From contig JAEWZX010000012.1 in NCBI GenBank assembly GCA_023394965.1, positions 1-5,321 on the forward strand: a stretch of 5,321 nucleotides of DNA, in the 5' to 3' direction. This document shows, piece after piece, positions 1 through 5,134 of the stretch. How positions within the stretch are numbered: position 1 is the stretch's first letter; the number at the start of each line of letters is the position of its first letter. The position numbers and the translations under genes were made by a program. The stretch is from Pseudomonadota bacterium (GTDB taxonomy: Bacteria > Pseudomonadota > Alphaproteobacteria > Sphingomonadales > Sphingomonadaceae). The notes under the pieces are model-generated. The model had not been told where the DNA came from. It made no database searches and worked only from the letters and a program-made list of their open reading frames with translations.

Positions 1-207
1 GTCACTCCACCGTTTCCAGCGATTGTACAGCGTCTTTGCAGGGCCATACTCCCTCGGCGCATCGCGCCACCTCAGCCCATTGCGGTTGACGAAGATAATC
101 CCGCTCAAAACGCGCCGATCATCAACCCGTTCACGGCCATGACTCTTCGGGAAATAGGGCTGAAGACGCGCCATCTGCTCGTCCGTCAGCCAGAATAAAT
201 CGCTCAA
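1..207 (-). CDS. IS5-family transposase, first frame (N-terminal part, partial)
   Basis: The product is the N-terminal DNA-binding portion of an IS5-family (IS427-like group) DDE transposase. Sixty-nine codons are visible and the frame stays open to the window edge. The protein begins MSDLFWLTDEQMARLQPYFP and later contains GIIFVNRNGLRWRDAP and LYNRWKRWSD, the usual helical DUF4096-type N-terminus of this family. The start is TTG at 207-205. It is chosen because AAGGAG lies at 220-215 with a 7-base gap and because family members begin at this SDLFWLTDEQ sequence. In this IS group full transposase is often made by a -1 ribosomal frameshift further on, beyond this edge. No frame disruption is seen in the visible part. 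Confidence 0.9.
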   Translation of the reverse strand, partial: MSDLFWLTDEQMARLQPYFPKSHGRERVDDRRVLSGIIFVNRNGLRWRDAPREYGPAKTLYNRWKRWSD

Positions 208-235
208 ATTCAGGCTCCTTCACGGTCGCCTGAAT
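208..235 (-). promoter_or_regulatory. Hairpin enclosing the transposase ribosome-binding site
   Basis: Two perfect 8-base arms, ATTCAGGC at 208-215 and GCCTGAAT at 228-235, are separated by 12 bases. On the minus-strand transcript the loop carries AAGGA of the Shine-Dalgarno sequence AAGGAG, and its last G falls in the stem. The TTG start at 207 follows immediately. Such a hairpin could limit transposase translation, as RNA structures near the start do in some other IS elements. This role is an inference from position only. Confidence 0.45.
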
Positions 236-251
236 CACAGCCGTCATCGCA

Positions 252-270
252 AACCAATGGGTCCTGACCC
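252..270. repeat. Terminal inverted repeat of the left IS5-family element
   Basis: Read on the minus strand the terminus is GGGTCAGGACCCATTGGTT. The corresponding end at 5116-5134 reads GGGTCAGGACTCATTGATC on the plus strand. The first ten bases are identical and the mismatches are confined to three later positions. The two ends face each other across the operon, so each is the inner end of its own IS fragment. Confidence 0.8.
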
Positions 271-428
271 TAGGGCCACTTGCGCGACCGTTGGGTGCCT
301 TTTTTATGCGTAGGCACTAACGAGGGCTCGCCAAGAGCGAAGATACTACCGAGGTATCGCGCGCGGCGGGCCGTATCCTCCAGGGGATGGTTGACATCAG
401 AGAGAGCCCCCCGTACCCGCCCCTTTCA
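271..428. other. Gene-poor leader between the IS end and the Fur box
   Basis: No gene is recognised in these 158 bases. The receptor frame is open through here from a TTG at 280, but the predicted peptide is basic, unlike any receptor N-terminus, and lies upstream of the probable operator. The minus strand also has an open frame of about 50 codons ending at the IS junction, possibly a relic. A TTGACA hexamer at 391-396 resembles a sigma-70 -35 box, but no convincing -10 box follows at the expected distance. Confidence 0.5.
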
Positions 429-447
429 AATGCGACTCATTCGCATT
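429..447 (+). promoter_or_regulatory. Probable Fur box (iron-responsive operator)
   Basis: AATGCGACTCATTCGCATT is a perfect inverted repeat with 7-base arms (AATGCGA / TCGCATT) around CTCAT. It closely resembles the Fur-box form AATGAGAATCATTCTCATT, matching 16 of 19 positions by eye, and ATC follows directly on the right as in GATAAT-type repeats. It lies just upstream of a siderophore receptor, where Fur repression is expected. A TAGAAT hexamer at 456-461 could be the -10 box of a promoter whose -35 region would be covered by this operator, although no good -35 hexamer is visible. The site overlaps the ATG at 430, which bears on the choice of receptor start. Confidence 0.72.
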
Positions 448-2673
448 ATCACTTCTAGAATGGGGGTTATTTTGGCGCTTCAATCAGGACTTTTCCAGGC
501 TTCGGGCTTGCATGCCATGAGTATCTCACTCGCCCTCGGCGCTATGACCTATGCAGGGCCAGCAGCTGCGCAGACAATGAGCGAAGGCACGGCTCCCGAA
601 GAGAAAGAACAGCAAGATTTCACCGAGGATGAAGGCGCCGACATCGTCGTCACCGGCTCCTACACTACTGACGCGAATATAGATTCTGCCACAGGGCTTG
701 GTCTTTCCATCCAGGAGACACCGCAATCGGTCACCGTGATGACTGCACAGCGGATGGAGGATCAGGCGATCCGCACCCTGTCCGATGTGGTAAACAATGC
801 TGCCGGTGTTTCAGCCCGTGCCTACGACAGCGCCCGCAACGGGTTTTCGGCTCGCGGCTTCGGCATCAACAACTACCAGATCGACGGTGTGCCGCTGCAA
901 TGGGGCGCAGGCGATTCGGCTGGCGAAACGCTGCTCGACATCGCGATCTACGACCGCGTTGAGATCGTGCGCGGGGCCACCGGTCTGCTGACCGGCGCGG
1001 GCGAACCGTCGGCCTCGATCAATCTGGTGCGCAAGCATGCCGACAGCGACCGGCTGACAGGCACCATCTGGGCTAGCGCCGGGCGTTGGGATGCCTATTC
1101 GGTGATGGGCGACATCAGCAGTCCGGTCACGGCCGACGGCTCGGTCAGGGCGCGCGCCGTCGCCAAATATGCCGAGAACGACAGCTACGTCGACCTTCTG
1201 CACGACAAAAAGCTGGTGCTCTATGGTGTGATTGACGCCGATCTCACGCCAAACACCAAGCTCAGCTTCGGCGCGAGCTATCAAGATAACGATCCGCGCA
1301 GCACGCTGTGGGGCGGCCTGCCTGTCTGGCACGCGGACGGATCGCGCACCGACTGGTCGCGCTCGAAGACAGTAGGCACCGACTGGAGTAGCTGGGCATC
1401 GACCAACGAGACCTATTTCGCCAATCTGACACAGGACATCGGATCGTCATGGTCGGTCGAGCTTTACGGCTCCCATGCGGTCAACAAGGGCGATCTGCGA
1501 TTGCTGTACCTCTCCGGCCAGCCTGACAAGACGACCGGCCTTGGCATGGGGTCGTCCGCTTACCGCGCGGATACCGAGCGGTCCCAGTTCGACGTCGGCT
1601 TCCGCGCCAGCGGCACCTATAATCTGCTGGGGCGGACGCACGACTTGGTCTTCGGGGCTAGCTATGCCAGCCAGGATTTTACTTCCCTGACCTATGCCAA
1701 CAACGGACTGGCTCCTGTAGGCGATTTCAATACATGGGATGGTTCCTATCCCGAGCCGACATGGGGTGGCTCAACCCAGGCCGTGGACCTGACCACGAAG
1801 CAGTGGGGCTATTTTGCGGCCACCCGCCTGTCTCTTACTAACTCACTCAAGGTTATCGGAGGTGGTCGGCTGTCGAGCTGGGAGCGCAAGGGGCTCAACT
1901 ATGGCACCAACATCGATTTCGGGGATAACGACCGTTTCCTGCCGTATGCAGGGGTGCTGTACGATATCATGCCGCACCACACGGTGTACGCGAGCTACAC
2001 CAAAATATTCAATCCGCAGAGCAATCGCGACCGCAACGGCGACTATTTGCCACCCGTTACCGGAGAAAACTTCGAGGCAGGCCTGAAGAGCAGCTTCTTC
2101 AATGGCGCACTAAATACGGCACTATCAGTGTTCCACATCAAACAGGACAATCTGGCTCAGCCGGATGTCGGGCAAGTTGTTCCGGGCACGACACCACCCG
2201 GACAGGCATATTATGCCGCCAAGGGGGCGACCAGCACCGGCTTCGAGGTAGAGGCAAATGGCGAGATCCTGCCCCGCTGGTCGGTTGCCGCCAACTATAC
2301 CCAGTTCACCGCGGAGGATCAGAACGACGAGCGTATCAACACGCTCTATCCGCAGAAACTGCTGCGTATCTTCACGACCTACCAGTTCAGCGGAGCGCTC
2401 GACGGACTGATGGTGGGCGGCGGCCTCAATTGGGAAGACACGAGCTACACCGATACCGTCAATCCGGTGACTGGGCTAGACGAGAGGCTGGAGGTCGAGA
2501 ACCATGTACTCGTCAATCTGATGACTCGTTATCAGATCAATAATGGCCTGTCGGCGCAGTTCAATGTCGAGAATCTGTTCGACAAGACATATTATTCGCA
2601 GATCGGGTTCTACAATCAGCTGGCCTACGGCGAGCCGCGCAATGTCACGCTGACGCTGCGGTACCAGTTCTGA
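430..2673 (+). CDS. TonB-dependent siderophore receptor (FhuE/FpvA-type outer-membrane receptor)
   Basis: This outer-membrane gated channel binds a ferric siderophore and imports it to the periplasm using TonB-ExbB-ExbD energy. From the ATG at 430 it is 747 residues, normal for the family. An export signal ends near residue 47 (GPAAA before Q). The TonB box DIVVTG is at about 71-76. The plug domain, about 92-200, contains ETPQSVTVM, the GFSARGF strand, YQIDGVP and EPSASINLVRK. The remainder is a 22-strand-type barrel ending in RNVTLTLRYQF with the terminal Phe used for barrel assembly. There is no STN signalling domain between signal peptide and TonB box, so direct control of an ECF sigma factor is unlikely. 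The start is uncertain: 430 gives a basic n-region (MRLIRIITSR) but overlaps the Fur box, while ATGs at 460 and 517 are alternatives (517 gives 718 residues and the short signal MSISLALGAMTYAGPAAA). None has a good Shine-Dalgarno sequence. The siderophore cannot be identified from sequence. Confidence 0.95.
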   Translation: MRLIRIITSRMGVILALQSGLFQASGLHAMSISLALGAMTYAGPAAAQTMSEGTAPEEKEQQDFTEDEGADIVVTGSYTTDANIDSATGLGLSIQETPQSVTVMTAQRMEDQAIRTLSDVVNNAAGVSARAYDSARNGFSARGFGINNYQIDGVPLQWGAGDSAGETLLDIAIYDRVEIVRGATGLLTGAGEPSASINLVRKHADSDRLTGTIWASAGRWDAYSVMGDISSPVTADGSVRARAVAKYAENDSYVDLLHDKKLVLYGVIDADLTPNTKLSFGASYQDNDPRSTLWGGLPVWHADGSRTDWSRSKTVGTDWSSWASTNETYFANLTQDIGSSWSVELYGSHAVNKGDLRLLYLSGQPDKTTGLGMGSSAYRADTERSQFDVGFRASGTYNLLGRTHDLVFGASYASQDFTSLTYANNGLAPVGDFNTWDGSYPEPTWGGSTQAVDLTTKQWGYFAATRLSLTNSLKVIGGGRLSSWERKGLNYGTNIDFGDNDRFLPYAGVLYDIMPHHTVYASYTKIFNPQSNRDRNGDYLPPVTGENFEAGLKSSFFNGALNTALSVFHIKQDNLAQPDVGQVVPGTTPPGQAYYAAKGATSTGFEVEANGEILPRWSVAANYTQFTAEDQNDERINTLYPQKLLRIFTTYQFSGALDGLMVGGGLNWEDTSYTDTVNPVTGLDERLEVENHVLVNLMTRYQINNGLSAQFNVENLFDKTYYSQIGFYNQLAYGEPRNVTLTLRYQF

Positions 2674-2681
2674 TCGATTGC

Positions 2682-2686
2682 GGTGA
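2682..2686 (+). promoter_or_regulatory. Ribosome-binding site for the DUF3649-type gene
   Basis: GGTGA lies 7 bases before the GTG at 2694 inside the 20-base gap after the receptor stop. It supports the GTG start and leaves no space for a separate promoter or terminator, so the gene is expected to be co-transcribed with the receptor. Confidence 0.6.
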
Positions 2687-2693
2687 TCTGACA

Positions 2694-3002
2694 GTGTCAA
2701 GCACGGTGGTAAAAGCTCAAACGGTCACTGGCTGGATTGTGGCGGCACGCATCGCGGCGGCGGTTCCGGCTAATTATGTGCTAACCTCGCTGGCAGCGGC
2801 CTGTTTGGCGCGTCTCCTGCCGATGCCAGCGGCAGAGGCATCACTTGCCGCGACACTGCTATCCTTTGCGTTGTTCGCCGTGATTGCCCTGACGGCGTTC
2901 GGCGCCCGGTCAGTTGTGTCCCTTTGGCTTTGGATGTTGGGGGCCGGGATTGTGCTGGGCGGCACCTTGTGGCTGTCGATCATGCTGGGAGGTCGGCTGT
3001 GA
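2694..3002 (+). CDS. DUF3649-type small inner-membrane protein of iron-uptake operon
   Basis: This is a 102-residue, very hydrophobic protein with three likely membrane helices at about residues 23-42, 47-68 and 75-97. The core pattern, a basic residue in AARIAAAVPANYVLTSL followed by LPMPAAEASLAATLLSFALFA and AFGARS, resembles the DUF3649 proteins often labelled 'iron transporter' or 'iron uptake protein' that sit beside TonB receptors and PepSY proteins. The biochemical role of that family is not established. A GTG start is used, 20 bases after the receptor stop, and the stop overlaps the next gene's GTG (GTGA at 2999-3002), implying translational coupling. The likely role, inferred from context, is an accessory subunit of the downstream ferrisiderophore reductase. 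Family assignment is from remembered pattern, not a search. Confidence 0.82.
   Translation: MSSTVVKAQTVTGWIVAARIAAAVPANYVLTSLAAACLARLLPMPAAEASLAATLLSFALFAVIALTAFGARSVVSLWLWMLGAGIVLGGTLWLSIMLGGRL
2987..2992 (+). promoter_or_regulatory. Ribosome-binding site fixing the PepSY-protein start
   Basis: GGGAGG lies 6 bases before the GTG at 2999. This strong Shine-Dalgarno sequence decides the start over the longer in-frame reading from ATG 2924, whose extra 25 residues are hydrophilic, unlike the family, and lie within the preceding gene. Confidence 0.75.
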
Positions 3003-4552
3003 AGGATAGTCTGCGCCAGTCGATGGCCCTGCTGCACACTTGGGCCGGGCTGCTGTTCGGTTGGCTACTGTTCGCGGTTTTCGCCACGGGAACCGCAGCC
3101 TATTTCGAGGACGAGATAACCCGCTGGATGCAGCCCGAGATAGTCGGCAGCAGTAAACCATTGGCCGCAGCTAAAAACGCGCTGGACTATCTCGAGCAGA
3201 CCGCGCCCGAGGCAGACAGCTGGATCATCACGCTTCCCAACCGCAGAAGCGCGACGACCCAAATGTTTTGGCAGCCTGCCACAGACGGCGGGCACGGCTA
3301 TAGCAGCGCCATTCTTGCACCTGATGGCAAGGAAGTCACCGCGCGGGAGACCAGCGGTGGCTACTTCCTCTACCGGTTCCACTTTGATCTCCATTACATG
3401 CCGGTCATGTGGGCGCGCTATCTGGTCGGGCTTGCGGCAATGTTCATGCTTGTTGCGATCCTGTCGGGTGTCATCACGCATAAGAAGATCTTTACCGACT
3501 TCTTCACCTTGCGGTTCGGCAAAGGCCAGAGAAGCTGGCTTGATGCGCACAATGTCACGGCGGTTCTGGCGCTACCCTTCCACCTCATGATTACCTTCAC
3601 CGGGCTGGTGACGCTGGCGACCATGTATATGCCCTGGGCCATCGCCGCTAATTACGCTGAACCGCAAACCTTCTTTGAAAGTCTGTTCTCTTCAGCGCCG
3701 GAGGTTCCGCGTTCAGGCGAAATGGCACCGCTGGCCCCGATCGACGCGATGATGCGGCAGGCCTCGAAGCAATGGGGTGGTGCAATGCCCGGATCGATTA
3801 CGGTCACCAATCCGGGGGACAGCTCGGCGAGCGTCACGCTCCAAAGCTCATCCGAAGATGCCATCGGCGTGAGAGGCGAAATGCTGCGTTTCGATGGCGC
3901 GACCGGTCAACTGGTACAGCCTGCAAAGCCCAAAGGTCCTGCCCTGAAAACCGAGAGTGTGATGATCGGCCTTCACGCCGGGCGGTTTGCCGACTGGGGC
4001 CTGCGCTGGCTCTACTTCATCTCCGGACTGGGCGGCACGATCATGGTTGGGAGTGGGCTGGTGATGTGGACCGCCAAACGCCGCACGCGCCTGCCCGATC
4101 CACAGCGCCCGCACTTCGGCTTCCGTCTGGTCGAGCGGCTGAACATCGCCGCCATCGCCGGGCTTGGCGCAGGTGTAGCCACCTATTTCCTCGCCAACCG
4201 CTTGTTGCCGCTCGGCATGGAGCAGCGTGCCGATTGGGAGATTAACTGCATGTTCCTGGCTTGGGCTGCCATCGGGCTGTGGGGAGCGATCCGCCCGGTT
4301 CGCCGTGGGTGGATCGAAACGCTGGGTATAACGGCGATGCTGTTCCTCGCGATTGTGCCGGTCGATGCCCTGACGACATCGCGCGGCCTGCTCGCCAGCC
4401 TGATGGCAGGCGACTGGGTCTATGTCGGGTTCGACATCGTCATGCTGCTGCTCGCGTCAGGCTTCGGATATGCCGCGCGAAAGGCCAGTTATGCAAGTCC
4501 CTCGGCTAAGACCCGCAAAGCGCATCGATCGTCGGAAAGGGCGGCAGCATGA
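2999..4552 (+). CDS. PepSY-associated transmembrane protein, probable ferrisiderophore reductase
   Basis: This 517-residue inner-membrane protein of the PepSY_TM family (PiuB, FpvG and FoxB relatives) probably reduces Fe(III)-siderophore at the periplasmic face to free the iron. The first helix (about 12-36) carries HTWAGLLFGWLLFAVFATG and leads to FEDEI and a periplasmic PepSY-like loop. Helices follow at about 139-160 and 187-211. A second large loop (about 213-332) is followed by a helix at 333-357 and four more at about 384-402, 413-432, 438-456 and 475-493. Histidines at 13, 128, 132, 161, 184, 195 and 326 sit next to predicted helices, as expected for haem ligands in the FoxB-like family. 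Which ones bind haem is not known here. The GTG start overlaps the previous stop and the TGA overlaps the next ATG (ATGA). The tail (about 494-517) is basic and polar and likely cytoplasmic. Length and domain order are complete. Confidence 0.9.
   Translation: MKDSLRQSMALLHTWAGLLFGWLLFAVFATGTAAYFEDEITRWMQPEIVGSSKPLAAAKNALDYLEQTAPEADSWIITLPNRRSATTQMFWQPATDGGHGYSSAILAPDGKEVTARETSGGYFLYRFHFDLHYMPVMWARYLVGLAAMFMLVAILSGVITHKKIFTDFFTLRFGKGQRSWLDAHNVTAVLALPFHLMITFTGLVTLATMYMPWAIAANYAEPQTFFESLFSSAPEVPRSGEMAPLAPIDAMMRQASKQWGGAMPGSITVTNPGDSSASVTLQSSSEDAIGVRGEMLRFDGATGQLVQPAKPKGPALKTESVMIGLHAGRFADWGLRWLYFISGLGGTIMVGSGLVMWTAKRRTRLPDPQRPHFGFRLVERLNIAAIAGLGAGVATYFLANRLLPLGMEQRADWEINCMFLAWAAIGLWGAIRPVRRGWIETLGITAMLFLAIVPVDALTTSRGLLASLMAGDWVYVGFDIVMLLLASGFGYAARKASYASPSAKTRKAHRSSERAAA
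4536..4541 (+). promoter_or_regulatory. Ribosome-binding site for the DUF3325-type gene
   Basis: AAAGGG lies 7 bases before the ATG at 4549, within the last codons of the PepSY gene. Together with the ATGA stop-start overlap it supports coupled translation. Confidence 0.5.
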
Positions 4553-4824
4553 TCCATCTCCTTGCGGTCGTGCTGTCACTGAGTGGCTTCGCAGCGCTTG
4601 CCCTTTCGATGAAGCGACACCAGCGCGACTTAATCGGGCGGGCCTTATCCGAGAGAGAACGAGTACTGGCGCGGAGTGCCGGGGCACTTGCCATCGCAGC
4701 GAGCCTTGCCGTCGCCATGGCGGGTTTCGGCCCCGGCTTGGGTGCCATTGCTTGGTTTGGGCACATGTCGCTTGCAGCATGGATTGTTGTCACTGCGCTC
4801 TGCTGGCACGCGCGCCTGAGTTAA
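4549..4824 (+). CDS. DUF3325-type small inner-membrane protein of iron-uptake operon
   Basis: This 91-residue membrane protein has a first helix (about 3-20), a basic stretch with KRHQRDLIGRALSERERVLARSAG, and two further helices (about 43-61 and 65-86). The pattern of a helix, then M-x-RHQ with a basic loop, then an Ala-rich helix, then GPGLGAIAWFGHMSLAAW, is what I recall for DUF3325 proteins that end TonB receptor/PepSY operons. The family has no firmly established function. It starts with ATG inside the previous stop (ATGA, 4549-4552), so translation is probably coupled. As last gene of the operon it may help assemble or stabilise the PepSY reductase or hand on electrons. This is inference from conserved neighbourhood. 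Family assignment is from pattern recognition only. Confidence 0.83.
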   Translation: MIHLLAVVLSLSGFAALALSMKRHQRDLIGRALSERERVLARSAGALAIAASLAVAMAGFGPGLGAIAWFGHMSLAAWIVVTALCWHARLS

Positions 4825-5115
4825 CGTAACCAGGCGATCTGACATGCCAATGTCGATAGGATCACCGTGACGAGGCACCGCCCGATACTACCACGCCATA
4901 CTCCAGACCAAAATTGGGGAGACAGTGCTTGCGGCAATCAGTGGCATCTCTTTGCGCTCATTGCCGTTGTCTGCATGACAAAAAGTTTTCTCCTGAATTA
5001 TGCCTTGGAGATTTAGCCGACCCTGCTGCGGCAGGACTGAGGCCAGCCCTTCTCACATGGGCTCGCCCCGCTGAATACTACAGCGCTCCCGAAGGCCTAT
5101 GGCCGACAATCATTA
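4825..5115. other. Intergenic stretch without a recognised gene, between operon and right IS end
   Basis: These 291 bases contain no gene I can recognise. A 49-codon plus-strand frame starts at GTG 4867 and ends at TAG 5014-5016. It has one hydrophobic stretch near its C-terminus but no family resemblance and only a weak ribosome site. GACATGCCAATGTC at 4841-4854 is a small hairpin soon after the operon stop. The downstream third is rich in short GC hairpins (5022-5104). The region may be the eroded remnant of a neighbouring gene cut by the IS, but nothing identifies it. Confidence 0.5.
5022..5104. repeat. Cluster of GC-rich hairpins, possible operon-end structure
   Basis: Four small inverted repeats follow one another. 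They are CCTGC/GCAGG at 5022-5035, GGCcAGCCC/GGGCTcGCC at 5041-5067 (one mismatch, 9-base loop), CGCTG/CAGCG at 5069-5085, and GGCC/GGCC at 5094-5104. None is followed by a T-run, so none is a standard Rho-independent terminator. They could still stabilise the 3' end of the operon transcript or assist termination. GC-rich DNA gives such hairpins by chance fairly often, so support is modest. Confidence 0.3.
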
Positions 5116-5134
5116 GGGTCAGGACTCATTGATC
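5116..5134. repeat. Terminal inverted repeat of the right IS5-family element
   Basis: GGGTCAGGACTCATTGATC matches the complement of 252-270 at 16 of 19 positions, including the first ten. The usual transposase stop (TGA on the minus strand, 5135-5133) lies inside its inner edge, as is common in compact IS elements. Confidence 0.8.

Larger units (their letters stand above)
1..270 (-). mobile_element. IS5-family insertion sequence, 5' (left) end, truncated by window edge
   Basis: This is the start of an IS5-family element read on the minus strand. Its outer end is at 270, where the minus strand begins GGGTCAGGACCCATTG. That sequence matches the terminus at 5116 in 15 of 16 bases. Inside the end come a leader of about 60 bases, a Shine-Dalgarno sequence and the transposase first frame, which runs off the left edge. 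The flank just outside is TAG (CTAG at 270-273 if the last C is counted), which fits the short TA-containing targets of this IS family. The rest of the element lies outside the window, so completeness cannot be judged. The name of the IS was not determined. Confidence 0.88.

Noticed and set aside
391..396. TTGACA as a -35 promoter box for the operon
   Set aside because: No acceptable -10 hexamer lies 16-18 bases downstream, so it is mentioned only as a possibility.
280..429. N-terminal extension of the receptor from a TTG start at 280
   Set aside because: The added 50 residues are basic with no signal-peptide character, start next to the IS end and cross the region upstream of the Fur box.
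811..1332. 173-residue open frame on the minus strand within the receptor
   Set aside because: It lies wholly inside the receptor coding sequence, has no recognisable domain, and is typical of antisense frames in GC-rich genes.
2924..2998. Longer start of the PepSY protein at ATG 2924
   Set aside because: It would overlap the previous gene by 79 bases and add a non-conserved hydrophilic stretch. GTG 2999 has a strong ribosome site at the right distance.
4422..4829. 135-residue plus-strand frame across the end of the PepSY gene and the DUF3325-type gene
   Set aside because: Its composition (rich in Arg, Cys and Pro) is that of an out-of-frame reading, and the other frame encodes recognisable membrane proteins.
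4841..4854. GACATGCCAATGTC as an operon terminator
   Set aside because: The stem is only 5 base pairs and no T-run follows.
4867..5016. 49-residue plus-strand frame starting at GTG, with one hydrophobic stretch
   Set aside because: No family resemblance, weak ribosome site and short length. Not enough to call a gene.
4914..5132. 72-residue plus-strand frame running into the right IS end
   Set aside because: It ends inside the IS inverted repeat, has no recognisable motif and no ribosome site.
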